From contig NZ_JAFBCK010000001.1 in assembly GCF_016907695.1 (NCBI RefSeq), forward strand, positions 2,170,001-2,234,000: DNA of 64,000 nt. The letters run 5' to 3'. A program made the position numbers and the translations under genes. Numbering within the stretch: the stretch's first letter is position 1; each line of letters starts with the position of its first letter. The DNA comes from Actinokineospora baliensis. GTDB lineage: Bacteria; Actinomycetota; Actinomycetes; Mycobacteriales; Pseudonocardiaceae. The notes beneath the pieces were generated by a model. That model was not told where the DNA came from and did no database searches. It was given only the letters and a program-made list of their open reading frames with translations. Positions 1-8,203 of this stretch are shown here, one piece after another.

Positions 1-1102
1 GCGTCCACCAGGGGTGCTCGTGGTCGCGGGCGTGCGCGGCGACGTCACCGAGGTCGCGGTAGGCCGACGCGCCCAGGTCGATCGGGGCCTTGCCGCCGCC
101 CGCGGCCGCCATCCAGGAGGCCTCCAGGAACTCCTGGCCGGTGCGCACCAGGTCGTGCGCCCGGGTGCGGATCTTCTCCGGGTCGTTGAGCAGCACGTGC
201 GTGCCCGGCGGGACGACGTCGGTGAGCAGCTGCATCTGCCCGGGCACCAGCGCCGGGATCAGCGCCTCCATGCCCTCCGACGGGATCCCCTCGGCGAGCT
301 TGGTCAGCATCTCGTGCAGGTGCGCGTCGGCCTGGTGCAGCTCGGCCAGCCCGGCCGCCCTGGTCCGCACGTCCTCGGTCAGCAGCAACTCCCGGCACGG
401 CGGGGCGGTGACCTCGGCGACCTCCCCCGGCAGCGACCGCTGGTCGGCCACCGCGAACGGGCGGATCTCACTGACCTCGTCGCCCCAGAACTCCACCCGG
501 ACCGGGTGCTCCGCGGTCGGCGGGAACAGGTCGAGGATGCCGCCGCGCACGGCGAACTCGCCGCGCTTCTCCACCATGTCCACCCTGGCGTAGGCCAGGT
601 CGGCGAGCCGAGCCACCACCGCGTCGAAGTCCTGCTCCACCCCGGTCCGCAGGTGCACCGGGGCGAGCTCGCCCAGGCCGGGGGCCATCGGCTGGATCAG
701 GCTGCGGACCGTGGCCACGACCACCTTCAGGGCCCCGGCCGGGTGCTCCTCCGGGTGAGCCAGCCTGCGCAGGATCGCCAACCGGGCACCGACCGTGTCC
801 GCCCGGGGGGAGAGGCGCTCATGCGGGAGCGTCTCCCAACTGGGGAAATCCGCCACGGCATCGCGCCCGAGCAGGTCGCGGAGCACAGCGACGAGGTCGT
901 CGGACTCGCGACCGGTGGCCGTGATCGCCAGCACCGGGGTTTTGGCGGCCAGCGCGGCCACGACCAGCGGCCGGGCGGCAACCGGCCCGGAGAGCGTCTT
1001 GGTGGGAGAACCCGCCGCGTCGGTGATGGCGACGGCGGCGGGATCGGCGAGCAGGGTGGTCAGCAGGCCGTGCAGCTTCGACACGAGCGGGGTGTCCTTC
1101 AT
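1..1102 (-). CDS. mfd: Transcription-repair coupling factor Mfd, N-terminal part (runs off window)
   Basis: The minus-strand frame starts with an ATG at 1100-1102 and stays open to base 1, giving about 367 residues. The protein begins MKDTPLVSKLHGLL and contains stretches typical of the UvrB-like N-terminal half of Mfd: DFPSWETLPHERLSP, RTGVEQDF and VRGGILDLFPPTAEHPVRVE. Mfd displaces stalled RNA polymerase and recruits UvrA for transcription-coupled repair. The RNA-polymerase-interacting and translocase domains lie outside the window. A TAGGCT -10 element on the minus strand at 1124-1129 leaves a leader of roughly 15-20 nt. Position upstream of mazG and eno agrees with the order known in mycobacteria. 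Plus-strand frames over this stretch are shadows. Confidence 0.93.
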   Translation of the reverse strand, partial: MKDTPLVSKLHGLLTTLLADPAAVAITDAAGSPTKTLSGPVAARPLVVAALAAKTPVLAITATGRESDDLVAVLRDLLGRDAVADFPSWETLPHERLSPRADTVGARLAILRRLAHPEEHPAGALKVVVATVRSLIQPMAPGLGELAPVHLRTGVEQDFDAVVARLADLAYARVDMVEKRGEFAVRGGILDLFPPTAEHPVRVEFWGDEVSEIRPFAVADQRSLPGEVAEVTAPPCRELLLTEDVRTRAAGLAELHQADAHLHEMLTKLAEGIPSEGMEALIPALVPGQMQLLTDVVPPGTHVLLNDPEKIRTRAHDLVRTGQEFLEASWMAAAGGGKAPIDLGASAYRDLGDVAAHARDHEHPWWT

Positions 1103-1381
1103 GCGGGGTGAGGTCCGCCGTCCAGCCTACGGGTCGAGACCGACAGCCGTCGCGTCGCGATCCGGACCGTGGTGGTGGGGTGGGCTCGGGACCCGGGTCT
1201 GTGGTGGTGGGGTGGGGTGGATGGGGCTGGGTCGGCTCGCCTGCGGCATTGCGCTGGATCGTGGTGGGGCGGTGGGCTCGGTGGGGCTCGCGCCCCGGAC
1301 CCGTGGTGGTGCGGTGGGCTCGGTGGGGCGGGTTCGGCTCGCCTGCGGCATCGCGACCTGGATCCGTCGTGGTCGGGTGTG

Positions 1382-1523
1382 CTCGATGGGGCGAACTTGG
1401 TTTGCGCGGGGCCCCTGCGCTACCCGTGGCAGGACCGCAAAGCTGGGGCCGAAAAGCATGGCCCTGCAGCGCACAACGCTACGGATACCGCCACCCCACG
1501 CAAACCAAGTCCGCCCCATCGAG
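1382..1523 (+). repeat. Terminal-inverted-repeat element, copy A (142 bp)
   Basis: The left end begins CTCGATGGGGCGAACTTGG and the right end is its inverted copy. About 28 of 30 terminal bases pair (left 1382-1411, right 1494-1523). The interior contains GGACCGCAAAGCTGGGGCC and AAAAGCATGGCCCTG, which recur in reverse complement in copy B. The size, the long termini and the absence of a coding frame resemble a MITE-like or structured-RNA element. No clear target-site duplication is visible. Confidence 0.75.
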
Positions 1524-1768
1524 CAATTTGGGTGGGCGGCTTCCGGGGAGCGGTGATCGGGCTGGCGGGGTTGGCCCGGTGGGCTGGGTTGGCGGGGCCG
1601 GTTCGTGGTGACTGGGTTGAGTGGGCGGCTTCCGGGAGCGGTGGTCGGCTTGGGTGGGCTGGCTCGGGGGGTTGTTCTGGCACCACCGCTCCCGGAAGCA
1701 GCCCACCCAACCCAGCCCCCCGACCCAGCCCCGCCAGCCCAACCACCCGACTCCGACAGCATCACCGA

Positions 1769-1906
1769 CCACTGGACACTCGGAGTCGCTGCTGCCAACC
1801 CAACCCACCGAGCCAACCCCGCCAGCCCAACCACTGGACACTCGGAGCTTCGGTGCCATCCCAGCCGCCCTACCCCGACGCCAGAAGCAACCACTGGACA
1901 CTCGGA
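1769..1906 (+). repeat. Three direct copies of a 16-bp motif
   Basis: The motif CCACTGGACACTCGGA occurs at 1769-1784, 1831-1846 and 1891-1906, so the copies start 62 and 60 bp apart. The DNA between them also shares CAACCC/GCCAGCCC words but is otherwise divergent. Regular spacing suggests tandem duplication of a unit of about 60 bp followed by decay. No gene or known operator is recognised. Confidence 0.7.
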
Positions 1907-1924
1907 AGTCGCTGGTGCCAACTG

Positions 1925-2068
1925 CTCGATGGGGTGGACCTGTTTTGTGTGGGGTGGCGGCAGTCGTAGCGTTCCTGCGCGGACAGGGCCATGCTTTTCG
2001 GCCCCTGCTTTGCGGTCCTGCCACGGCTGTCGTAGGGGCCCCACGCAAAACAGGTCCACCACATCGAG
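1925..2068 (-). repeat. Terminal-inverted-repeat element, copy B (144 bp, inverted relative to copy A)
   Basis: The left end starts CTCGATGGGGTGGACCTG and the right end is its inverted copy (left 1925-1954, right 2039-2068; about 28 of 30 bases pair). The interior reads CAGGGCCATGCTTTTCGGCC, the reverse complement of the core of copy A. The two copies therefore face each other. Compensating changes occur in the termini: copy A has ACTTGG/CCAAGT where copy B has ACCTGT/ACAGGT. This is what conserved pairing would look like. Confidence 0.75.
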
Positions 2069-2141
2069 CCTGCAGTTAAATCGCGGATCCCCGCCAAGGT
2101 CGCCGCCAGGCGACGAGGCGATCCATCAGACGGCCTCGCGC

Positions 2142-2147
2142 TACCGT
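2142..2147 (+). promoter_or_regulatory. Candidate -10 of a leaderless promoter for the HD-domain gene
   Basis: TACCGT lies five bases before the ATG at 2153, the spacing expected when transcription starts at or next to the start codon. No ribosome binding site precedes the ATG. Confidence 0.45.
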
Positions 2148-2152
2148 GCGGC

Positions 2153-2749
2153 ATGCTGCTGAGCAGATGGGCCAGCCTGGGACTAGACGAGGCCCTAGGG
2201 CAGGCCCTAGTAGCCAGGTGGTCGGAGCCGCACCGGAGGTACCACGACCTCGCGCACCTCGAAGCCGTCCTGTCCGGTGTGGATCTTCTAGCCGAGCACG
2301 CCACCGATCCCAACCTGGTCCGACTGGCCGCCTGGTACCACGATGCCGTCTACCAGGGCGCTCCCGACGACGAGGAGCAGAGCGCGCTCCTGGCCGAGGC
2401 GGAGCTGCCCGGGGTTGGCCTCGGTGCCAGGGAGGTGGCCGAGGTCGCCCGGTTGGTCCGCCTCACGGCCGGGCACCGAACAGCGTCGGGGGATCGGAAC
2501 GGGGAGGTCTTGTGCGACGCCGATCTAGCGATTCTGGGGTCGGCGAGGTACTGGGCGTATGTCGACGCGGTGCGGGAGGAGTATCGGCATGTGCCGGACG
2601 ACGCCTTCCGGGTTGGTCGGGCTGCTGTGTTGCGGAACCTGCTCGCATTGCCCAGCCTCTACAGGACCCCCTTGGCGCAAGAGCGCTGGGAAGTCTTGGC
2701 GCGTAAGAACTTGGTTGCTGAACTAGAAGCGCGGGTGACGCTTCTCTAG
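2153..2749 (+). CDS. HD-domain metal-dependent phosphohydrolase-like protein
   Basis: The 198-residue soluble protein carries RYHDLAHLEAVL near residue 30 and WYHDAVYQG near residue 65. These are the paired His/Asp motifs of HD-type phosphohydrolases, followed by an alpha-helical body. Family members without a second domain are usually annotated as predicted metal-dependent HD phosphohydrolases, and the substrate cannot be deduced. The ATG at 2153 was chosen because a TACCGT -10 sits just upstream. The 3' end overlaps the convergent enoyl-CoA hydratase gene by 27 bp. Confidence 0.75.
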   Translation: MLLSRWASLGLDEALGQALVARWSEPHRRYHDLAHLEAVLSGVDLLAEHATDPNLVRLAAWYHDAVYQGAPDDEEQSALLAEAELPGVGLGAREVAEVARLVRLTAGHRTASGDRNGEVLCDADLAILGSARYWAYVDAVREEYRHVPDDAFRVGRAAVLRNLLALPSLYRTPLAQERWEVLARKNLVAELEARVTLL

Positions 2750-3487
2750 GAAGGCTGAGACGCCTTCTGCGTAGTCGGGGCTGTTTACTGAGGCGGAGTA
2801 CATGAAGTGGACTTCTTCGTCCTCTTCGTAGCGGCCGTCGACGATGCGGCCGACGATGTCCTTGGCGCCACGGATGGTGACCTGGGAGCGGGAGGCCATG
2901 GTTGTGGCCAGTTCCACGGCCCTCTTGACCGGTTCCGCGTGCACCTCGTTGACCAGGCCGATCCGCAGGGCGGTGTCGGCGTCGATGATGTCGCCGGTGA
3001 AGAGGATCTGCTTGGCCCAGGCGGGCCCGACCGCGTCCACCAGCTGTTTGGTCGACGGCAGGTTGAACACGATGCCGAGCTTGGACGGGGTCACCCCGAA
3101 GCGGGCGTCCGTTGCCGCGATCCGCAGGTCGCAGGCGAGGGCTAGTTCGCAGCCGCCGCCGATGCAGAAGCCGGTGATGGCGGCGATGGTGGGCTTGGCC
3201 AGGCCGGTCAGCGCCTTGGTGGCTGCCTCGATGGCGTCGGCGTAGCGGCGGGCGCCCGCCGGGTCGCGGCGCAGGGTGGAGAACTCGCTGATGTCCGCGC
3301 CTGCCGAGAAGGTGCCCTCGGTGCCCTTGATGACCAGGACCCTGGCCTCGTCGTCGGCGCGGACGCGGGCGGCGATGCCGGGGATCGCCGCCCACATCTC
3401 GTAGCTGATCGCGTTCTTCTTCGCGGGCCGGTCCACCGTGAGGGTGGCGACCGGGCCGTCGCAGGTCAGGATGAGGTGCTCGCTCAC
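2723..3487 (-). CDS. Enoyl-CoA hydratase/isomerase family protein
   Basis: The 254-residue crotonase-fold protein is expected to act on acyl-CoA thioesters. Visible features are the N-terminal strand ATLTVDRPAKKNAIS, the oxyanion-hole segment GTEGTFSAGADISEF (residues about 57-71), GFCIGGGCELALACDLRIA (about 103-121), and a C-terminal FLEKRHPRF. The acidic position after GLVNE fits the second catalytic region. Length matches the family. The GTG at 3487 was chosen over a longer frame because a TACCGT -10 sits seven bases upstream. It is a singleton; the exact substrate is unknown. It converges on and overlaps the HD gene. Confidence 0.88.
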   Translation of the reverse strand: MSEHLILTCDGPVATLTVDRPAKKNAISYEMWAAIPGIAARVRADDEARVLVIKGTEGTFSAGADISEFSTLRRDPAGARRYADAIEAATKALTGLAKPTIAAITGFCIGGGCELALACDLRIAATDARFGVTPSKLGIVFNLPSTKQLVDAVGPAWAKQILFTGDIIDADTALRIGLVNEVHAEPVKRAVELATTMASRSQVTIRGAKDIVGRIVDGRYEEDEEVHFMYSASVNSPDYAEGVSAFLEKRHPRF

Positions 3488-3494
3488 GCGGGCC

Positions 3495-3500
3495 ACGGTA
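3495..3500 (-). promoter_or_regulatory. Candidate -10 of a leaderless promoter for the enoyl-CoA hydratase gene
   Basis: On the minus strand, TACCGT is separated by seven bases from the GTG at 3487, with no ribosome binding site between. Confidence 0.45.
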
Positions 3501-3569
3501 GCCGTGGGGGAAGTTCCCAAGGTGGTGTTTGGCTAGTTAGGCCGGGGTGAGATGGGGCATTCTTCCTGT

Positions 3570-4703
3570 ATGCGCCGTACCCCCGTGGTCGTGATGTCAG
3601 CCATGTTGGTGCTCAGCTCGTGCGGTTCGAGCGGAGCGGCGGTACCCCCGCCACCGGCTGGCGGGTTAACGGTCGAGACGGTCGCCGCGGGTCTGAGTCA
3701 CGGCTGGGACATCGGGTTCCTGCCGGACGGCAAGATCCTGGTGACCCAGCGCAACGGCGAGTTCGCGTTGATCTCCGGTACCACCGTGACCCGGTTGAAG
3801 GCCGTGACCTACACGGTCCAGGTCCGCGGTGAGGGCGGCCTGATGGGCATGGTCGTGCACCCCGACTTCGCCACTTCCCGCGAGTTCACCACGTGCCAGA
3901 CCCACATGGAGAACGGCCAGCCCGTCGACATCCGGCTCGTGACCTGGCGGCTCACCGAGGACGAACAGATGGCCACGCGGGTCCGCGAGCTGCTGACGGG
4001 CCTGCCGCTCGCCTCCAGCGGTAGGCACTCCGGCTGCCGCCCCACCATCGCGGCTGACGGTGCCCTCTTGGTCGGTACCGGTGACACTGCGCGCGGTGAC
4101 GCTTCGCAGGACAAAAGGTCCCTGGGGGGCAAGGTTCTCCGCATAGACCTGAAGACGGGCGCCCCGCTGCCGGACAACCCCATCCCAGGATCTCCCGTCT
4201 ACACCTACGGTCACCGCAACGTCCAAGGCGTGGCGCTTCGGCCTAACGGTCAGGTCTTCGTCGCGGAGCACGGTCCAGATAAGAACGACGAAGTCAACCT
4301 CTTGAAGGCAGGCGCCAACTACGGCTGGGATCCGTCCCAGGGCGGCACTGTGCCCGGGTATGACGAGAGCGTCCCCATGACGGACCTGACGCGGTTCCCA
4401 GATGCGATTCCGGCCAAGTGGCAATCCGGTGAGACGACCGAAGCCATCTGCGCGGCCGCGTTCCTCACCGGGTCCCGGTGGGGTTCCTTGGACGGCACCC
4501 TCGTCATCACCGCCCTCAAGGGAGCCAAGGCGCTCTTCCTGACCCTCAACGCCAACGGTGACGTCACTTCCACTGCCATTCCGGCTGAACTGCAGGGCTA
4601 CGGCCGTCTTAGGGCCGCGCGAACGGCGCCTGACGGCTCGCTCTACATCAGTACCTCGAATGGGACTGACGACAAGCTCCTACGCATAACCCCTGCTGCA
4701 TAA
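3570..4703 (+). CDS. PQQ-dependent sugar dehydrogenase-like lipoprotein (GSDH family)
   Basis: The 377-residue protein begins with a short signal sequence ending in the lipobox-like LVLSSC, so it is probably an extracytoplasmic lipoprotein. The rest resembles the soluble glucose/sorbosone dehydrogenase beta-propeller: GWDIGFLPDGKILVTQRNG, GLMGMVVHPDF, SGRHSGCRPTI, GKVLRIDLKTG, YGHRNVQGVALRPNG and EHGPDKNDEVN. These families oxidise aldose sugars with PQQ, but many homologues have no proven cofactor, so the activity is inferred. The ATG at 3570 places the signal peptide at the N terminus. Codon 33 is the rare TTA (3666-3668). Confidence 0.85.
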   Translation: MRRTPVVVMSAMLVLSSCGSSGAAVPPPPAGGLTVETVAAGLSHGWDIGFLPDGKILVTQRNGEFALISGTTVTRLKAVTYTVQVRGEGGLMGMVVHPDFATSREFTTCQTHMENGQPVDIRLVTWRLTEDEQMATRVRELLTGLPLASSGRHSGCRPTIAADGALLVGTGDTARGDASQDKRSLGGKVLRIDLKTGAPLPDNPIPGSPVYTYGHRNVQGVALRPNGQVFVAEHGPDKNDEVNLLKAGANYGWDPSQGGTVPGYDESVPMTDLTRFPDAIPAKWQSGETTEAICAAAFLTGSRWGSLDGTLVITALKGAKALFLTLNANGDVTSTAIPAELQGYGRLRAARTAPDGSLYISTSNGTDDKLLRITPAA

Positions 4704-4788
4704 AGGCGATCAGGTAACACAGGTCGCGTACTTGGCGACTCCACTGGCGAGTGGCCTGAAAAGGCGGCTGACCAGGGGAGGAGCGGCC

Positions 4789-5103
4789 ATGGCGGGGCAG
4801 TTCTCGATCAGTCCCGATGAGGCGCGCCGGGCTCACGAGCAGTGCATGGCCCAGATCAGCAGGTTGGACTCGCTGGTCGCGGCGGCCACCGTGCACGAGT
4901 ACATCGACTACGGCGACCGCGTGCCCGCTGCCGTGATGGGTTTCGCCTTCGCCGACAAAGCCATCGCCTACCAGGGTTTCGACCACCGGGTGGCGCAGGT
5001 GCGGGCCGAGTTGTGGGACATGGCCGACCGGTTCCGCGCGATCGCCGACGGGGGCGCCGAGGCCGACCTGGAGAGCGTCCGGTGGATCGGCGGGGGTCGG
5101 TGA
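4789..5103 (+). CDS. Small ESX/WXG-like alpha-helical protein of unknown function
   Basis: The 104-residue acidic protein begins MAGQFSISPDEARRAHEQC with a good GGGGAGGAG ribosome binding site upstream. It is predicted all-helical, with no signal peptide or membrane segment. It resembles the PE/WXG-like or EspG-partner proteins found beside EspG genes in Pseudonocardiales, which is an inference from context and composition. The likely EspG gene starts at 5500, and the same-strand arrangement suggests co-expression. There is no WXG motif, so it is not a canonical EsxA/B protein. Confidence 0.55.
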   Translation: MAGQFSISPDEARRAHEQCMAQISRLDSLVAAATVHEYIDYGDRVPAAVMGFAFADKAIAYQGFDHRVAQVRAELWDMADRFRAIADGGAEADLESVRWIGGGR

Positions 5104-5499
5104 CCGGATCCACCGCCGTCCGCTGTGGACAGCGGTGCGGAGTTCGATATGCGGACCGGTGCATGTGTTGCCATCAGGTCGGGTCGACCACTCCGTCCCA
5201 TCGAGACACCCGGCCGAAAACCTCGCCGCGGGCCCGCCCGGGCCGGACCTGACGACCCCGGCGAGCGGACTGCGGTCCGCCTCGGTGCGACCAGGGCAGT
5301 TCGGCCCTACCGGAGCGCCGCCGTCGGCGACAGGGTCCGCTTGAGCACCCGCCCCGGCCCGGCGGGAGTGCCCGGCCGCAGGCCGCGCACGGCTCCTCGC
5401 GCGGGGGCGAGGACACCGGCCGCCGACCGGCGGAGACGGAGAGGACCAGGTGTTCGGCGCAGGCCGCCAGGCGGCGCCGCCCGTGATCGTGGAGCAGCA
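5104..5499 (+). other. Spacer between the two ESX-type genes, possible gene remnant
   Basis: This 396-bp stretch has open plus-strand frames, one continuous with the downstream gene, but their translations are arginine/proline-rich and match no family. It may be a decayed gene or a long leader. The only clear signal is a purine-rich GGAGCAGCA just before the GTG at 5500. Confidence 0.4.
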
Positions 5500-6243
5500 G
5501 TGACCTTGACGACCCAGCTCGGCTGGACGCTCACCCCCGACGAGTTCGGCAACGTGTGGGACCGGCTCGGCATGGACGAGTTCCCCTACCCCTTGCAGGT
5601 GGCCCGCGCGGGCATCACCCAGCGGGAGCAGGCCGAGGTCAACGAGCGGGTCCGGGCCAAGCTGCGCGCGGCCAACATCCTCGGCAGGGGCGACCGGGTG
5701 GACCCCGAGCTCGACGCCGCGCTGCGCATGCTGCACGCCCCCGAGGTCTCGGTCGACTCCGTGTGGATGGCCGAGGACGGCTCCGACTCGCCGCACCGGG
5801 TGCTGGCCGCCAGGGTCGGCGGGCGCGCGGTGATCGCCACCCAGGAACCCGGCCCCAGCGAGCACGCGGGCGGCGACGTGCTGGTCCGCGACGTCGGGAT
5901 CACCGCGCTCGCCTCGGCCGTGGTCGCCGAGCTGCCCGCCGACCGGGCGGGCCGGGTCGCGGGCGGCAGCTGGCGGGCCGAGCACGCAGAGCAGGTCCCG
6001 GTGCTCACCGAGCTGCTCGCCGCGCGCCGGTTGCGCGCCGGTCAACTCGGCGTGACCGCGCACGCCGAACGCGGCCCCTCGCTGTTCTGGTTCGACGTCG
6101 CCGACGACGGCCGGTACGCGCTGGTGCGGACCGTGCGCGCCGATGGCCGCCAGTGGGTCGACCTCGCCCCCGCCGACTCGGCCGTGCTGCGCGACCAGCT
6201 CGCCCACCTGCTGCGCCTGGGCGGCGCCGCTCACGGCCCGTAA
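5500..6243 (+). CDS. EspG-family ESX secretion-associated protein
   Basis: The 247-residue cytoplasmic protein has the N-terminal signature of EspG proteins: LTPDEFGNVWDRLGMDEFPYPL, then GITQREQAEV. A mixed alpha/beta core follows, with a C-terminal WVDLAPADSAVLRDQLAHLL helix. EspG chaperones bind PE-PPE or analogous substrates and deliver them to type VII (ESX) secretion machinery. The GTG at 5500 is preferred because the residues encoded upstream are low-complexity. No EccB/C/D/E or mycosin genes are in the window, so this is an orphan copy. It follows the small helical protein at 4789. Confidence 0.78.
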   Translation: MTLTTQLGWTLTPDEFGNVWDRLGMDEFPYPLQVARAGITQREQAEVNERVRAKLRAANILGRGDRVDPELDAALRMLHAPEVSVDSVWMAEDGSDSPHRVLAARVGGRAVIATQEPGPSEHAGGDVLVRDVGITALASAVVAELPADRAGRVAGGSWRAEHAEQVPVLTELLAARRLRAGQLGVTAHAERGPSLFWFDVADDGRYALVRTVRADGRQWVDLAPADSAVLRDQLAHLLRLGGAAHGP

Positions 6244-6296
6244 CACGAGCGGGTACTCGTCGCCGCGCCAGGGCCGCTGTGAGAGGCTTGGGCACT

Positions 6297-7289
6297 GTGA
6301 CCACCGTCATCCGCCGCCGCAGCCCCCTCATCGCGTCGTTGATCGCGCTCGGGCTGGTGCTCGGCGCCTGCGCCAGCGGGCCGAACCAGGTGAACACCGC
6401 CGCGATCGTGGGCGGCAAGACCATCGGGGTCAACGAGGTGCAAGACCTCGTCGACCGGGCGGTCAAGGTCGAACCCGCGGTCCGCGTGCTCGCCGACCAG
6501 CGCAAGCTGAACCTGGTCTCGCGCGCCGTGCTGCGCCAGCTGGTGCTGCACGAGCTGATCGCGGACTACTCGGCCAAGCAGAAGGTCACCGTCGAGCCCG
6601 CCCAGGTCACCGAGCTCGCCGAGCAGATCACCGCCTCGCTGCAGGAGTTCCCCGACGACGGCAGCGCCGCGCCGGACGCCATCGTGCAGCAGGCGGTCAA
6701 CCGGGCCTTCGACGCCGAGTACCTCGCCCGCGACTACCTGCTGCTGGCCAAGTTCGGCACCGAGCAGCTCTCGAAGCTCTCGGTGACCTTCGACTTCACC
6801 CTGGTCGCCGCCGGTGAGCAGGACAAGGCCGGGTCGCTGCGCGGTCAGGCCGTCGACAAGGCCAAGCAGATCGCGCAGAGCCCCGAGGCGGCCGCGAAGG
6901 TCATCGACGACGACGTCGCCGCCGGGGCGCAGGCCGCCAAGGGCGAGACGCTCACCCCCGCGCTGGCCCCCGAGATCGCGGGCACGGTCATCTTCGGCGC
7001 CCCCGCGGGCTCGGTGATCGCCTTCCAGCCCAACCCCGAGCAGGGCAACTGGGTGGTCGCGGTGATCCACAAGCGCGCCTTCGACGGCAAGCCAGCCGCC
7101 CAGCAGGAGAACGACGCCAGGGTGGCCACCTCGCTGGGCCGCAGGCTGCTGCAGTCCACCGGCGACGAGCTGGGCATCAAGATCAGCCCGAGGTACGGCG
7201 TCTGGGACGCCTCCGACATGAACGTCGCCGCGGACGAGTCGGTCACCGTCGGCGTGGTCTTCCCGATCAAGAACGCCAAGCAGCAGTGA
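6297..7289 (+). CDS. SurA-like N-terminal domain lipoprotein
   Basis: The 330-residue protein opens with positive residues, a hydrophobic stretch and the lipobox LVLGAC, so it is a predicted membrane-anchored lipoprotein. The following region, VGGKTIGVNEVQDLVDRAV and further helices through about residue 130, resembles the SurA-type peptidyl-prolyl isomerase/chaperone N-terminal domain. No canonical parvulin motif is evident. It probably assists folding of exported proteins (inference). The stop codon overlaps the GTG of mazG in a GTGA arrangement, so the two genes are translationally coupled. Confidence 0.75.
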   Translation: MTTVIRRRSPLIASLIALGLVLGACASGPNQVNTAAIVGGKTIGVNEVQDLVDRAVKVEPAVRVLADQRKLNLVSRAVLRQLVLHELIADYSAKQKVTVEPAQVTELAEQITASLQEFPDDGSAAPDAIVQQAVNRAFDAEYLARDYLLLAKFGTEQLSKLSVTFDFTLVAAGEQDKAGSLRGQAVDKAKQIAQSPEAAAKVIDDDVAAGAQAAKGETLTPALAPEIAGTVIFGAPAGSVIAFQPNPEQGNWVVAVIHKRAFDGKPAAQQENDARVATSLGRRLLQSTGDELGIKISPRYGVWDASDMNVAADESVTVGVVFPIKNAKQQ

Positions 7290-8203
7290 CCCCGCACCCG
7301 GGTACCGCCGTGGTGGTCCTCACCGCGGACACGGTGCCCGCGGCCGCGCTCCCCCTGCTCCGCACCGCCACCCGCGTCTACGTGGGTGGCGGTGTCGATG
7401 TCGCCCTCGGTGACGGCCCGCTCCCGGTGGACCTGGCCGACGAGGTCGCTGATCACCCGGTCGTGATCCTCACCGACGACCCGGCGTACACGCTGCCGGG
7501 CGCGCCCGTGTACCGCACCGAGGGCGCCGGGTTGGTGCGCGCCGTGCGGGTCATGGACACCCTCCGCTCTCCGGGCGGCTGCCCGTGGGACGCCGACCAG
7601 ACGCACGAGTCCCTCCGCCAGTACCTGGTCGAAGAGGCCTACGAACTCCTCGACGCCATCGACGACGGCGACCGCACCGCCCTCCGCGAGGAACTGGGCG
7701 ACGTGCTCCTGCAGGTCCTCTTCCACGCCCGAGTCGCCGCCGACGCCGCGGACGACCCCTTCGACATCGACGACGTGGCCACCGCCCTGGTGGACAAACT
7801 GGTCTCCCGCCACCCCCACGTCTTCGCCAACGGCCCCGCGGTCTGGGACGCCCAGACCCAGCAGACCCGCTGGGACGAACTGAAGCAGCAAGAAAAACAA
7901 CGCACCTCCAGCGTCGACGGGGTGGCCATGGGCCAACCCGCGGTCGCCCTGGCGGCCAAGCTGGTGCACCGCGCGGGCAAAGCCGGATTCCCAGCCGACC
8001 TGGTCCCGGAGGGCGACTCGATCGGCGAGCAGCTGTTCACCCTGGCGGCACGTGCCCGGCTCACCGGGCGTGATCCCGAGCATGACCTGCGCGAGGTAGC
8101 CCGGCGGTTCGCCGATCAGGTGCGCGCGGCGGAGAAGTCCGCCAAGGCGGCCGGGGTGGAGCTGACGGCTGAGGCCTGGCGGGCGCACTGGCCTTCAGCC
8201 TGA
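7286..8203 (+). CDS. mazG: Nucleoside triphosphate pyrophosphohydrolase MazG
   Basis: The 305-residue protein hydrolyses nucleoside triphosphates to monophosphate and pyrophosphate, cleaning the pool. The MazG core is clear: RSPGGCPWDADQTHESLRQY, then VEEAYELLDAI and REELGDVLLQVLFHA. These supply the EExxE-12-28-EXXD magnesium-binding residues. A second helical block follows (RHPHVFAN, LVHRAGKAGFPADL). About 90 N-terminal residues precede the core, as in actinobacterial MazG. It overlaps the SurA-like gene by 4 bp. Synteny with mfd and eno supports the call. The DNA encoding its C terminus appears duplicated and decayed immediately downstream. Confidence 0.92.
   Translation: MTPHPGTAVVVLTADTVPAAALPLLRTATRVYVGGGVDVALGDGPLPVDLADEVADHPVVILTDDPAYTLPGAPVYRTEGAGLVRAVRVMDTLRSPGGCPWDADQTHESLRQYLVEEAYELLDAIDDGDRTALREELGDVLLQVLFHARVAADAADDPFDIDDVATALVDKLVSRHPHVFANGPAVWDAQTQQTRWDELKQQEKQRTSSVDGVAMGQPAVALAAKLVHRAGKAGFPADLVPEGDSIGEQLFTLAARARLTGRDPEHDLREVARRFADQVRAAEKSAKAAGVELTAEAWRAHWPSA

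Larger units (their letters stand above)
1103..2152. other. Repeat-rich intergenic region between mfd and the HD-domain gene
   Basis: About 1 kb holds no convincing gene. Several long frames are open on both strands, but they are proline/arginine/tryptophan-rich low-complexity translations of repeats. The stretch contains G-rich DNA with an 18-bp direct repeat (1232-1249 and 1334-1351), two terminal-inverted-repeat elements (1382-1523 and 1925-2068), and a GGCGGCTTCCGGGAGCGG-type segment. That segment occurs twice directly (1532-1554, 1621-1643) and once inverted (about 1682-1706). A 16-bp direct repeat is present three times (1769-1906). Confidence 0.7.

Noticed and set aside
1127..2062. A 311-codon minus-strand open frame, with similarly long plus-strand frames in the same gap
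   Set aside because: The translations are low-complexity Pro/Arg/Ser/Trp sequences that mirror the DNA repeats and change character at each repeat border; no ribosome binding site or family match.
5107..5130. TGTGGACAG near 5124 as a DnaA box
   Set aside because: It differs from the TGTGGACAA consensus at the last base and stands alone.
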